From Castellaniella sp044508625 (GTDB lineage Bacteria; Pseudomonadota; Gammaproteobacteria; Burkholderiales; Burkholderiaceae_B), in the NCBI GenBank assembly GCA_044508625.1, contig JBIQHJ010000015.1, positions 1-64,000 on the forward strand: 64,000 nt of DNA. The letters are read 5' to 3'. The position numbers and the translations under genes were made by a program. Of the stretch, positions 17,244-26,149 are shown piece by piece. The notes under the pieces were generated by a model. That model did not search any database and was not told the DNA's origin. It saw nothing but the letters and a program-made list of their open reading frames with translations. Position 1 is the first letter of the stretch; every line of letters starts with the position of its first letter.

Positions 17244-17321
17244 TCTCTCCGGTCTCGCCCATGGGACACCACTTTCGCCTCGCGCCATGACGCGCCCTTT
17301 TTCCAACACAAGGAGACAAAC

Positions 17322-18491
17322 TTGAAACACGAACTATTGAAGACACTGGCGGCGCTGGCGCTGGCCGGCGGCGCGCTGGGGGCGGCGCAGGCCCAGGACC
17401 TGAAGATCGGCCTGATCGTGCCGCTGTCGGGGCCCTTTGCCTCGACGGGCCAGCAGATGATGAACGGCGCCCAGCTCTATCTCAAAGAGCACGGCGACAT
17501 GGTCGCCGGCCGCAAGGTGGTGCTGATCGCCAAGGACGACACCGGGGTCAACCCCGCGATCAGCAAGCGCCAGGCGCAGGAACTGCTGATCAAGGACAAG
17601 GTCGATGTGTTCGCGGGCTTTGGCCTGACGCCGGGGGCCTTTGCCGTCGCGCCGCTCGCCACCGAGGCCAAGGTGCCGATGGTGGTGATGAACGCCGCCA
17701 CCTCCTCGATCACCACCAAGTCCGACTACATCGTCCGCACCTCCATGACCCTGCCGCAGGTCTCCGCGCCCATGGCGACCTGGGCGGCAGCCAACGGCAT
17801 CAAAAAGGTCTACACCATCACGGCGGACTACGGTCCGGGCCACGACGCGGCGGCCCAGTTCAAAAAGACCTTCACCGAGGCCGGCGGCGAGATCATCGGC
17901 GAGCTGCACACGCCGATGACCAAGCCCGACTTTGCGCCCTTCCTGCAAAAGATCAAGGACGCCAAGCCCGACGCGCTGTTCCTGTTCGTGCCCAACGGCG
18001 ACCAGGGCGTGTCCTTCGCCAAGGGCTACAAGGAACGCGGCCTGGACGAGGCGGGGATCAAGCTGCTCGCCACCGGCGACGTGGTCACCGAGGACGTCCT
18101 GGACGCCATGGGCGACAACGCGGTGGGGATGATCACCTCCTTCCACTACTCGCAGGCGCATGATTCGCCGGAAAACAAGGCCTTCGTGGCGGCCTACACC
18201 AAGGCCTATCCGGGCGTGCGTCCCAATATGGTCGGCGCGGCGTCCTACGACGGCATGCACCTGATCTACGAGGCGCTCAAGAAGACCGGCGGCGACGCCA
18301 GCGGCGACAAGTTCATGGCGGCGGTCAAGGGCATGAAGTGGATGAGCCCGCGCGGCCCGGTCTCGATCGATCCGGCCACGCGCGACATCGTGCAGAACGT
18401 CTACATCCGCAAGGTCGAGCGCGTGGACGGCGTGCTGCAGAACGTCGAGTTCGACAAGATCGCCGACTTCAAAGACCCTGGCAAGGAATGA
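17322..18491 (+). CDS. ABC transporter substrate-binding protein, Leu/Ile/Val (aromatic acid) type, copy 2
   Basis: This 389-residue periplasmic binding protein is very close to copy 1 along its whole length, with a signal peptide (TLAALALAGGALGAAQAQ) before DLKIGLIVPLSGPF. The start is TTG at 17322 after AAGGAGACAAAC. It lies downstream of vanAB and so is probably induced with vanillate. A perfect 115-bp identity with copy 1 (18245-18359 against 11101-11215), including synonymous sites, points to recent duplication or gene conversion. No transporter components are adjacent; it should dock to LivHM encoded at 30597-32518. Confidence 0.92.
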   Translation: MKHELLKTLAALALAGGALGAAQAQDLKIGLIVPLSGPFASTGQQMMNGAQLYLKEHGDMVAGRKVVLIAKDDTGVNPAISKRQAQELLIKDKVDVFAGFGLTPGAFAVAPLATEAKVPMVVMNAATSSITTKSDYIVRTSMTLPQVSAPMATWAAANGIKKVYTITADYGPGHDAAAQFKKTFTEAGGEIIGELHTPMTKPDFAPFLQKIKDAKPDALFLFVPNGDQGVSFAKGYKERGLDEAGIKLLATGDVVTEDVLDAMGDNAVGMITSFHYSQAHDSPENKAFVAAYTKAYPGVRPNMVGAASYDGMHLIYEALKKTGGDASGDKFMAAVKGMKWMSPRGPVSIDPATRDIVQNVYIRKVERVDGVLQNVEFDKIADFKDPGKE

Positions 18492-18548
18492 GGCTTTGCC
18501 GCGCGCGGCATCGTCCTTCGCTTGGCATCGTCCCATGGGACGGCAAGG

Positions 18549-18580
18549 CACCCGGCCCCGCGCCGGGTGTCTTGCTTTCC
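18549..18580 (+). terminator. Intrinsic terminator after the van operon
   Basis: CACCCGGC, a five-base loop, then GCCGGGTG form a perfect 8-bp stem followed by TCTTGCTTTCC. It is 57 bases after the stop of binding protein 2. A 14-bp palindrome CGTCCCATGGGACG (18529-18542) lies just before it. Confidence 0.65.
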
Positions 18581-18674
18581 GCTTTGCCAGGGTATCACCC
18601 ATAGCGGTCCGGCATAGCTGCTAGTCCGGACCCCGGCTTAACAATCCGAGAGCTTGTCCGCATAATGGGCCGAT

Positions 18675-19664
18675 ATGACGACGTTACGTAAAATCGCGGA
18701 TCTCGAGGTCTTTCCCATCGGGCTCGGATGCATGAGCCTGAGCCACGGCTACGGCCCGCCGGCCGATCCGGCCCAGGCCGAGGCGCTGCTGCTCGGCGCC
18801 CTGGACCGGGGCGTGACCTTGTTCGACACCGCCGCCCTGTACGGATTCGGCCATAACGAGGAGCTGCTCGGGCGCGTGCTGTCGCCCCACCGCAGCCGCT
18901 ACGTCCTGGCCAGCAAATGCGGGATCTTCCGCGAGGACGGCAAGCGCCGCATCGACGGCCGGCCGGAAACCCTGCGCCGCACCTGCGAGGAGGCCCTCGC
19001 GCGCCTGCGCACGGACGTGATCGACCTGTACTACCTGCACCGCTGGGACAAGTCCGTGCCGGTCGAGGACAGCGTGGGCGCCCTCGCCGATCTCGCGCGC
19101 GCCGGCAAGATCCGCCACATCGGCCTGTCCGAGGTGTCCGCCGAGACCCTGCGCCGGGCGCACGCCGTGCATCCCGTGGCCGCCGTCCAGAGCGAATATT
19201 CGCTCTGGACGCGCAACCCCGAGATCGCCGTCCTCGCCGCCTGCCGCGAGATCGGCGCGGCCTTCGTGCCCTACAGCCCGCTCGCCCGGGCGTTCCTGGC
19301 CGACGGCCTGCCGGATCCGGGCGCCCTCGACGCGGGCGACCTGCGCCGGCGCATGCCGCGCTTCCAGCCCGAGGCCTACGCCCGCAACCTGCGCCTGCTC
19401 GCGCCTTATCGGCGGATCGCGGCGCGCGTGGGCTGCTCGCCCGCCCAGCTCGCGCTGGCCTGGCTGCTGCACCAGGGCGAGGACATCATCCCGATTCCCG
19501 GCACGACCCGGCTCGACCATCTCGAGGACAACCTGGGCGCGGCGGACGTCTCGCTGGATGCCGCCACGCTGGCCGAGCTCGACGCCCTGATCAACGACCA
19601 TACCGTGGAGGGCGCGCGCCACGGCGCGGCGAACATGGCCGAGGTCGACACCGAATCGTTTTGA
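18675..19664 (+). CDS. Aldo/keto reductase
   Basis: This NADPH-dependent oxidoreductase has 329 residues and an (alpha/beta)8 barrel. The catalytic tetrad is visible as D51, Y56, K81 and H122 (LFDTAALYG, LASKCG, YYLHRWD). The cofactor segment IPGTTRLDHLEDNLGA near residues 275-290 is typical of the AKR/YajO-like group. It begins after the van terminator and is followed 11 bases later by a 6-phosphogluconate-dehydrogenase-like gene. The pair may process an aromatic-derived aldehyde or keto acid, but neither substrate is known. The start is the ATG at 18675. Confidence 0.88.
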   Translation: MTTLRKIADLEVFPIGLGCMSLSHGYGPPADPAQAEALLLGALDRGVTLFDTAALYGFGHNEELLGRVLSPHRSRYVLASKCGIFREDGKRRIDGRPETLRRTCEEALARLRTDVIDLYYLHRWDKSVPVEDSVGALADLARAGKIRHIGLSEVSAETLRRAHAVHPVAAVQSEYSLWTRNPEIAVLAACREIGAAFVPYSPLARAFLADGLPDPGALDAGDLRRRMPRFQPEAYARNLRLLAPYRRIAARVGCSPAQLALAWLLHQGEDIIPIPGTTRLDHLEDNLGAADVSLDAATLAELDALINDHTVEGARHGAANMAEVDTESF

Positions 19665-19675
19665 GGAGCATTGCG

Positions 19676-20572
19676 ATGCAGAGCACGAATCTTGGATTGA
19701 TCGGCTACGGCGAGGTCGGCGGCATCTTCTGCGCGGGGCTCAAGGACCGCGCGGCCAGCGTGCAGGCCTGGGACATCAAGCTCGCCGACGAAGGCTCGGC
19801 CGCGCCCCTGCGGGCGCGCGCCGAGCGCGACGGCGTGCCGCTGTGCGGCTCGGCGGCAGAGCTGTGCGGCCGCAGCGACCTGCTGGTGTCCGCCGTGACC
19901 GCGTCCAGCACTGTCGACGTCGCCCGCGAGGCCGCGCGCCACATCCGCCCGGGCACCGTCTTCCTGGACCTGAATTCCGCCTCGCCGGGCGCCAAGCGCG
20001 AGGCCGCCACCCTGGTCGAGGCGGCCTCGGGCCTGTACGTCGAGGCGGGCGTCATGACCTCCGTGCCGCCCTACGGGATCCGCGTGCCCATGCTGCTGGG
20101 CGGCCCCCATGCCGAGGCGCTGGCCGCGCGCCTGCGGGACGCCGGCATGGACGCGACCGCGGTCTCGAACGAGCTGGGCGTGGCCTCGGCGATCAAGATG
20201 TGCCGCAGCGTCATGATCAAGGGCCTCGAGGCGCTGGTGATCGAAAGCTACACCGCCGCGCGCGCCTACGGCGTCGAGGACTACGTGCTGCCGACCCTGC
20301 AAGAGACCTTTCCCTCGATCGACTGGTCCGAGCAGGGCGCCTATTTCTACAGCCGCGTCGTCCAGCACGGACGCCGCCGGGCCGAGGAAATGCGCGAGGT
20401 CGCCAATACGGTGCGCGAGGCCGGCTTCGAGCCCCTGATGGCCAGCGCGACGGCGGCCAAGCAGGACTGGGTCGCCGGCCTGGCGGCGCAGGGGCTGTTC
20501 GCCGAGGTCGACAAGGCCGGCGGCTGGCAGGCGTACGCCGATCGGCTGATCGCGCACGCGAAAGAGCGCTGA
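19676..20572 (+). CDS. NAD(P)-dependent 6-phosphogluconate dehydrogenase-like protein (DUF1932 type)
   Basis: This 298-residue protein has an N-terminal Rossmann domain (GLIGYGEVGGIFCAGL, residues 7-22) and a helical C-terminal domain with SAIKMCRSVMIKGLEAL (about 178-194), where the lysine aligns with the catalytic lysine of the beta-hydroxyacid dehydrogenase family. Related proteins occur beside protocatechuate 4,5-cleavage genes, but their substrate is not established to my knowledge. The ATG at 19676 follows GAGGAGCATTGCG, which is within the end of the preceding gene, so the two are probably co-transcribed. Confidence 0.8.
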   Translation: MQSTNLGLIGYGEVGGIFCAGLKDRAASVQAWDIKLADEGSAAPLRARAERDGVPLCGSAAELCGRSDLLVSAVTASSTVDVAREAARHIRPGTVFLDLNSASPGAKREAATLVEAASGLYVEAGVMTSVPPYGIRVPMLLGGPHAEALAARLRDAGMDATAVSNELGVASAIKMCRSVMIKGLEALVIESYTAARAYGVEDYVLPTLQETFPSIDWSEQGAYFYSRVVQHGRRRAEEMREVANTVREAGFEPLMASATAAKQDWVAGLAAQGLFAEVDKAGGWQAYADRLIAHAKER

Positions 20573-20637
20573 GGCCGGCGAAAGGAGCATCCAGGCCGGC
20601 GGCGGCAAGGCCGGCATGACATAAAAAAGGAGGGGAC

Positions 20638-22227
20638 ATGAGTGAAGACCTGCACGTCACGGGGCGGGAATACATCCTGCGCGAGGGCGAGACCATCGTG
20701 CTGGCGACCGACCTCGAGGGGCGGATCACCTACGTCAACGAGGATTTCCTGCGCATCAGCGGGCACGAGCCCTCCGAGGTGATCGGCTCCTCGCAGAGCA
20801 TCCTGCGCCATCCCGCGATGCCGCGCGAGCCCTTCGCCGACCTGATGCGCACCGTGCGCGGCGGCAAGGCCTGGTCGGGCCTGATGAAGAACCGCTGCAA
20901 GAACGGCGACCACTACTGGGTCGACATCCAGGCGGCGCCGATCTTCCAGGGCGGGCAGGTCACCGGATTCACCTCCATCCGGACCCGGCCGTCGCGCGAG
21001 CGGGTCGAGGCGGCCGAGCGCGTGTACGGCGCCATGGCCGAGGGCCGGCGCGGCGTCCGGATCCACGAGGGCGTGATCTCCACGGCGGGGCCGGCGCGTC
21101 GCGCCCTGGCGCGCGCGGCCGGCGCGTCGCTGCGCGCCCGGGTGGCGGCGCACTCCATCGTGGGCGCGGGCCTGTTCGCCGCGCTCGGGGTGCTGGGGGC
21201 CGGCAGCCTGCCGGTGATGGCGCTGGCGGCGGCGGGCGCCGCCTGGTGCCTGGTCGGCGGCCTGGCGCTGTACCGCCCCGTGGCCAGCGCCGTGCGGCGC
21301 ATGCGCGCGGACATCGAGCGCATCAGCTCGGGCGACCTCTCGGGCCGGATCCAGAGCGGCGGCGCGGCCGAATTGGCCAGCCTCGCCCACGGCCTGCGCA
21401 TCCTGCAGATCAACATGAAGCTGCTGATCGTGCGCATCAAGGAATCCGCCTCGGTCGTCGTCAGCGGCGTGCGCGAGATCGCCCAGGGCAATGACGACCT
21501 GTCGCGGCGCACCGACGTGCAGGCGAGCTCCCTCGAGGAAACCGCCGCCTCGATCGAGCAGCTCGCCAGCACGGTCAAGCAGAACGCCGCGCACGCCGGG
21601 CAGGCCAGCGAGCTGGCCTCGGGCTCCGAGCAGCAGGTGTCGCAGAGCGAGACCTCGCTGCGCCGCGCGGTCGACACCATGGCGCGCATCCAGGACAGCG
21701 CGCGCCGCATCGCCGACATTTCGGGCGTCATCAACAGCATCGCCTTCCAGACCAATATCCTGGCGCTGAACGCGGCCGTCGAGGCGGCGCGCGCGGGCGA
21801 GGAGGGGCGGGGCTTTGCCGTGGTCGCGGCCGAGGTCCGCGGCCTCGCCCAGCGCACCGGCGAGGCCGCCCGCGAAATCGAAGCCCTGATCGGCCGGTCG
21901 GTCCAGGCCATCGGCGAGGGGGCGGACATGGTCGGCGAGGCGGGCCGGATCTCGGCGGAGGCGCGCGAGGCCGTGCATCAATTCGTCTCGCTCGTCCACG
22001 AGATCACCCTGGCCAGCCAGGAGCAGGGGCAGGGCATCGAGCAGGTCAACCTCGCGATGACCGAGATCGACGGCGCCACCCGCAGCAACGCCGCGCTGGT
22101 GGCGCAGGCCGCGGCGGCGGCGGGCAACATCCGCCGCCAGGCGGAAAAGCTCGGCGCGCTGGTGAATTCCTTCAGGCTGTTTGAATCATCGTCGGCGGAT
22201 AGACTTGCCGTGCCGTCTCGCGGATGA
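20638..22227 (+). CDS. Methyl-accepting chemotaxis protein with N-terminal PAS domain, Aer-like
   Basis: This 529-residue receptor has a cytoplasmic PAS domain at about 15-115 with the Aer-type signature WSGLMKNRCKNGDHYWV, suggesting FAD or another redox cofactor. A hydrophobic hairpin (about 172-212) forms the membrane anchor, a HAMP segment follows (about 213-265), and a long signalling coiled coil has the conserved tip EEGRGFAVVAAEVRGLAQR. There is no periplasmic sensor domain and no C-terminal CheR-binding pentapeptide. It probably mediates energy taxis or aerotaxis, fitting the O2-dependent pathways around it. The last 56 bases overlap the convergent LysR gene. Confidence 0.88.
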   Translation: MSEDLHVTGREYILREGETIVLATDLEGRITYVNEDFLRISGHEPSEVIGSSQSILRHPAMPREPFADLMRTVRGGKAWSGLMKNRCKNGDHYWVDIQAAPIFQGGQVTGFTSIRTRPSRERVEAAERVYGAMAEGRRGVRIHEGVISTAGPARRALARAAGASLRARVAAHSIVGAGLFAALGVLGAGSLPVMALAAAGAAWCLVGGLALYRPVASAVRRMRADIERISSGDLSGRIQSGGAAELASLAHGLRILQINMKLLIVRIKESASVVVSGVREIAQGNDDLSRRTDVQASSLEETAASIEQLASTVKQNAAHAGQASELASGSEQQVSQSETSLRRAVDTMARIQDSARRIADISGVINSIAFQTNILALNAAVEAARAGEEGRGFAVVAAEVRGLAQRTGEAAREIEALIGRSVQAIGEGADMVGEAGRISAEAREAVHQFVSLVHEITLASQEQGQGIEQVNLAMTEIDGATRSNAALVAQAAAAAGNIRRQAEKLGALVNSFRLFESSSADRLAVPSRG

Positions 22228-23086
22228 GCTCGAGCACGGCGTTCTGGGTCAGGGTCGTGATGCGGCCCGAGGCCGTGGCCACGCACAGGCGGCTGATCAA
22301 CTGCGGCTGGACGATCGGGCGGATGTGGTAGAGGTCGGGGCGCGCCGAGGTCAGCACGGCGTGCTCGGTCAGCACGGCGTAGCCCGCGCCGTCGGCCACC
22401 AGGTCGAGGATCGCGGGCACGCCGTCGATCTCGAGGCGGATGTTGGGCTTCAGGCCGATGGTCGACATCTCGGCCTCGAGCAGCATGCGGATCGTGTGCG
22501 GGCGGTTGGGGATCACCAGGGGGATGTTCCTGAGCGATTCCAGGGGCATCGGCTTGTCGGAGGGATGGGGGCCGCGCGGGCCGACCAGGTACAGGGACTC
22601 GCAGGTCAGGGGCGCGATGTCGAGCTCGGCCGAGGGGCTGGGATTGTAGAGCAGGGCGATGTCCAGGCGGCCCGCCAGCAGCCATTCCTGCATGACGAAG
22701 GACAGCCCCTCGCTGATCGACAGCGAGGCGTTGGGCAGGTGCTTGCGCACCTTGCGGGTCAGGCGTACGGTCATCATCTTGGAGGCGCTGGGCGCGATCC
22801 CCAGGGCGACCCGGCCGGCCAGGGCGCCCTGGACCCGGCCCAGGTCCTCCTTGGCGCGGTCGATCTGGTGCAGGATGCCCCGGCAATGCTCGAGCAGCAG
22901 CTTGCCGGCCTCGGTGGTGGTCACCCCGCGCCCGTTGCGGTTGAGCAGGTTTTGCCGCAGCTCGACCTCGAGCATGCGCACCTGCCGGCTGAGCGCCGGC
23001 TGGGCGATGTTGAGGGCGCGGGAGGCCTGGGTGAAGCTGCCCAGCTCGGCCACGCGGAGGAAATATTCGAGCTGCTTGAGGTCCAT
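22172..23086 (-). CDS. LysR-family regulator, probable LigR-like activator
   Basis: This LysR protein has 304 residues if started at the ATG 23086 (MDLKQLEYFLRV), the usual family opening; in-frame ATGs at 23098 and 23107 are alternatives and none has a clear ribosome binding site. The winged HTH reads AELGSFTQASRALNIAQPALSRQVRMLE. The effector domain is of the type seen in NAC/CynR-like and aromatic-pathway activators. It is divergent from the ligU-ligC gene run, so control of the protocatechuate 4,5-cleavage operon is the obvious inference. The 3' end overlaps the chemoreceptor gene. Confidence 0.87.
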   Translation of the reverse strand: MDLKQLEYFLRVAELGSFTQASRALNIAQPALSRQVRMLEVELRQNLLNRNGRGVTTTEAGKLLLEHCRGILHQIDRAKEDLGRVQGALAGRVALGIAPSASKMMTVRLTRKVRKHLPNASLSISEGLSFVMQEWLLAGRLDIALLYNPSPSAELDIAPLTCESLYLVGPRGPHPSDKPMPLESLRNIPLVIPNRPHTIRMLLEAEMSTIGLKPNIRLEIDGVPAILDLVADGAGYAVLTEHAVLTSARPDLYHIRPIVQPQLISRLCVATASGRITTLTQNAVLELIRETARQVYPPTMIQTA

Positions 23087-23118
23087 GTCGCTGTCCATGC
23101 ACGGCATGATGTGGTACG

Positions 23119-23145
23119 TATCATAGCATTATGGCATAGCTGATA
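23119..23145. promoter_or_regulatory. Candidate LysR-type operator before the lig operon
   Basis: The ends TATCA (23119-23123) and TGATA (23141-23145) form an inverted repeat around an AT-rich core with a CATAGC direct repeat. It lies in the short gap between the divergent LysR gene and ligU, where a T-N11-A-type site would be expected. Confidence 0.4.
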
Positions 23146-23197
23146 GTGAGTAACAGGCCTTATCTAAATGTCCGGTTCCGCCCATAATGAGTTCATC

Positions 23198-24334
23198 ATG
23201 CAAAAAGCCATTCCTACCCTTTTCATGCGCGGCGGCACGTCGCGCGGGCCTTTCTTCCTCGAGTCGGATCTGCCCGCCGACACGGCGGCGCGCGACCGGG
23301 TCCTGCTGGCCGTCATGGGTTCGCCCGACCCGCGCCAGATCGATGGCCTGGGCGGCGCCCACCCCCTGACCAGCAAGGTCGGCATCGTCCGGCGCGGCAC
23401 CGAACCCGGCGTGGACGTGGACTTTCTCTTTGCCCAGCTCCAGCCCGACCGCGACACCGTCGACACCACGCCCAATTGCGGCAACATGCTGGCGGCGGTC
23501 GTGCCCTTCGCCATCGAGGTCGGCCTGGTCGAGCCCCAGGGCGACGAGACCACGGTGCGGGTGCTGACCCGCAACACCGGCATGCAGTGCGACATCACGG
23601 TGCGCACGCCGATGACCCCCGAGGGCCGCCGCGTGAGCTACGAGGGCGAGGCCCGCATCGACGGCGTGCCGGGCCGCGCCGCGCCCATCACCATCAATTT
23701 CCTCGATACCGCCGGATCCGTCTGCTCGGGCCTGCTGCCCACCGGCCGGGTGCTCGACACGGTCCACGTCGAGCCCGGCGCGGGCGACGGCTTCGAGGCC
23801 TTCGACATCGAGGTCACCTGCATCGACAATGGCATGCCGCTGGTGATGTTCCGCGCGGCCGACCTGGGCCGCAGCGGCTACGAGACCCCGGCCGAGCTCA
23901 ACGCCGACGAGGCGCTCAAGGCGCGCATCGAGGCCCTGCGCCTGCGCACCGGCGAGCTCATGGGCCTGGGCGACGTCCGCGATCGCAACTATCCCAAGAT
24001 GACCCTGGTGTCCGAGCCCCGCGACGGCGGCAGCATCAGCACCCGCAGCTTCATCCCCCACGTCTGCCACGAGGCCATCGGCGTGCTGGCCGCGGTCACC
24101 GTGGGCACGGCCTGCGTGCTCGAGGGCTCGGTCACGCGCGGGATCGCGCGCGTGCCCGAGGGCGCGCGCAAGACCGTCTCGATCGAGCACCCCAGCGGCG
24201 AGTTCAGCGTCGAGCTCGAGCTCGATCCCGCGGACGACCAGAAAGTTTCGCGCGCGGCGCTGCTGCGCACCGCGCGCCTGATCATGCGGGGCGAGGTCAT
24301 GGTCCCGGCCTCCGCATATCCCGAAACCCGATAG
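23198..24334 (+). CDS. ligU: 4-oxalomesaconate tautomerase/isomerase (PrpF family)
   Basis: This 378-residue member of the PrpF/GalD/LigU family isomerises 4-oxalomesaconate in protocatechuate 4,5-cleavage. The N-terminal MRGGTSRGPFFLESDLP is diagnostic. K60 (HPLTSKVG) and C94 (TTPNCGNM) have the same 34-residue separation as the Lys/Cys pair described for LigU. The ATG at 23198 (MQKAIPTLFM) matches family N-termini; the ATG at 23168 adds ten residues and cannot be excluded, and neither has a clear ribosome binding site. It is the first gene of the ligU-J-K-I-A-B-C run. Confidence 0.88.
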   Translation: MQKAIPTLFMRGGTSRGPFFLESDLPADTAARDRVLLAVMGSPDPRQIDGLGGAHPLTSKVGIVRRGTEPGVDVDFLFAQLQPDRDTVDTTPNCGNMLAAVVPFAIEVGLVEPQGDETTVRVLTRNTGMQCDITVRTPMTPEGRRVSYEGEARIDGVPGRAAPITINFLDTAGSVCSGLLPTGRVLDTVHVEPGAGDGFEAFDIEVTCIDNGMPLVMFRAADLGRSGYETPAELNADEALKARIEALRLRTGELMGLGDVRDRNYPKMTLVSEPRDGGSISTRSFIPHVCHEAIGVLAAVTVGTACVLEGSVTRGIARVPEGARKTVSIEHPSGEFSVELELDPADDQKVSRAALLRTARLIMRGEVMVPASAYPETR

Positions 24335-24355
24335 CCTAGGAAGGACACGTCCGAC

Positions 24356-25399
24356 ATGAGCAGAAAGCCCTTGATCATCGATTGCCACGGCCACTACACG
24401 ACGGCGCCGCAGGCCCTGGCCGACTGGCGCGATCGCCAGATCGCCGGGATCGCGGATCCTTCGGTCATGCCCAAGGCGTCCGACCTGCGGATCAGCGACG
24501 ACGAGCTGCGCGAGACGATCGAGACCAACCAGTTGCGCCTGATGCGCGAGCGCGGTTCCGACCTGACGATCTTCTCGCCCCGGGCGAGCTTCATGGCGCA
24601 CCACATCGGCGACTTCGAGGTCTCGAGCGCCTGGGCCGCGATCTGCAACGAGCTCTGCCACCGCGTCGCCCAGCTCTTTCCCGAGCATTTCGTCACCGCG
24701 GCGATGCTGCCGCAATCGCCCGGCGTCGATCCGGCGACCTGCATCCCCGAGCTCGAGAAATGCGTGCGCGAATACGGCGCGGTGGGCATCAACCTCAACC
24801 CCGATCCCTCGGGCGGCCACTGGAATTCGCCGCCGCTGTCCGACCGTTCCTGGTATCCGATCTACGAAAAGATGGTCGAGTACGACATCCCGGCCATGAT
24901 CCACGTCTCCACGAGCTGCAATCCGTGCTTCCACACGACGGGTTCGCACTACCTGAACGCGGACACCACCGCCTTCATGCAGTGCCTGACCTCGGACCTG
25001 TTCAAGGATTTCCCCACGCTGCGCTTCGTCATCCCGCATGGCGGCGGCGCGGCGCCCTATCATTGGGGACGGTTCCGCGGCCTGGCCCAGGCCCTGAAAA
25101 AGCCGCTGCTCGACGAGCACCTGCTCAACAACATCTATTTCGATACCTGCGTCTATCACCAGCCGGGCATCGACCTGCTGACCAAGGTGATCCCGGTCAA
25201 GAACGTGCTGTTCGCTTCCGAGATGATCGGCGCGGTGCGCGGCATCGATCCCGAGACCGGCCACTATTTCGACGACACCAAGCGCTACATCGAGGCTGCG
25301 ACCACGCTCAGCGAGGCGGACCGGTTCCAGATCTACGAAGGCAACGCGCGACGCGTCTATCCGCGGCTGGATGCCGCCCTGAAGGCCAGGGGCCTCTGA
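24356..25399 (+). CDS. ligJ: 4-oxalomesaconate hydratase
   Basis: This amidohydrolase-superfamily enzyme has 347 residues and hydrates 4-oxalomesaconate (keto or tautomer form) to 4-carboxy-4-hydroxy-2-oxoadipate. The metal-binding H11-x-H13 motif is in IIDCHGHYTT, with further candidate ligands in MIHVSTSCNP and VIPHGGGAAPYHWGR. The sequence GINLNPDPSGGHW is typical of LigJ. AAGGACA provides the ribosome binding site, 22 bases after ligU. It acts between LigU and LigK. Confidence 0.93.
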   Translation: MSRKPLIIDCHGHYTTAPQALADWRDRQIAGIADPSVMPKASDLRISDDELRETIETNQLRLMRERGSDLTIFSPRASFMAHHIGDFEVSSAWAAICNELCHRVAQLFPEHFVTAAMLPQSPGVDPATCIPELEKCVREYGAVGINLNPDPSGGHWNSPPLSDRSWYPIYEKMVEYDIPAMIHVSTSCNPCFHTTGSHYLNADTTAFMQCLTSDLFKDFPTLRFVIPHGGGAAPYHWGRFRGLAQALKKPLLDEHLLNNIYFDTCVYHQPGIDLLTKVIPVKNVLFASEMIGAVRGIDPETGHYFDDTKRYIEAATTLSEADRFQIYEGNARRVYPRLDAALKARGL

Positions 25400-25429
25400 G
25401 CCCCGCCTCCCGAACCAAGGACTACTGAA

Positions 25430-26125
25430 ATGGCACCTCCTCTGAACAACCTGGGCGTCGTCCACCGCAACATCCGGCGCGCCGATCCGGCCGCGGCCGA
25501 GCGCCTCTCGAAATTCGGCGTGGCGACCATCCACGAGGCCATGGGCCGCGTGGGCCTCATGAAGACCTACATGCGCCCCGTCTATCGCGGCGCGCGCATG
25601 GGCGGCACCGCCGTGACCGTGCTGCTGCAGCCCGGCGACAACTGGATGCTGCACGTGGCCGCCGAGCAGATCCAGCCCGGCGACGTGGTGGTGGCGGCCT
25701 GCACGACCGACAGCACCGACGGCTTCTTCGGCGACCTGCTGGCGACCTCCTTCAAGGCGCGCGGCGCGCGCGGCCTCATCATCGACGGCGGCGTGCGCGA
25801 CGTCGACACCCTCGAGGAAATGGACTTCCCGGTCTTCAGCCGCGCCATCAGCGCCAAGGGCACCGTCAAGGGCACGCTGGGCTCGGTGAACGTCCCGGTG
25901 GTGTGCGCCGGCGCCCAGGTGATGCCGGGCGACGTGGTCGTCGCCGACGTCGACGGCGTGGTGGTCGTGCCCGCGGCGATCGCCGGCGAGGTGGCCGACC
26001 GCGCCCAGGCCCGCGAGGACAACGAGGGCGCCAAGCGCGACATCTTCGCCTCCGGCGTGCTCGGCCTGGACTACTACAAGATGCGCGAGGGCCTGGAAAA
26101 GGCCGGCCTCAAGTACATCGACTGA
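25430..26125 (+). CDS. ligK: 4-carboxy-4-hydroxy-2-oxoadipate aldolase
   Basis: This RraA-like class II aldolase has 231 residues and splits 4-carboxy-4-hydroxy-2-oxoadipate into pyruvate and oxaloacetate, the last step of the pathway. The family motif lies in GDLLATSFKARGARGLIIDG followed by GVRD, holding the substrate-binding arginine and metal-ligand aspartate. The C-terminal IFASGVLGLDYYKMREGLEKAGLKYID is typical of LigK/GalC. The start has AAGGA upstream at good spacing. Confidence 0.94.
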   Translation: MAPPLNNLGVVHRNIRRADPAAAERLSKFGVATIHEAMGRVGLMKTYMRPVYRGARMGGTAVTVLLQPGDNWMLHVAAEQIQPGDVVVAACTTDSTDGFFGDLLATSFKARGARGLIIDGGVRDVDTLEEMDFPVFSRAISAKGTVKGTLGSVNVPVVCAGAQVMPGDVVVADVDGVVVVPAAIAGEVADRAQAREDNEGAKRDIFASGVLGLDYYKMREGLEKAGLKYID

Positions 26126-26149
26126 GAAAACCCGCCAAGGATGCCAGGG

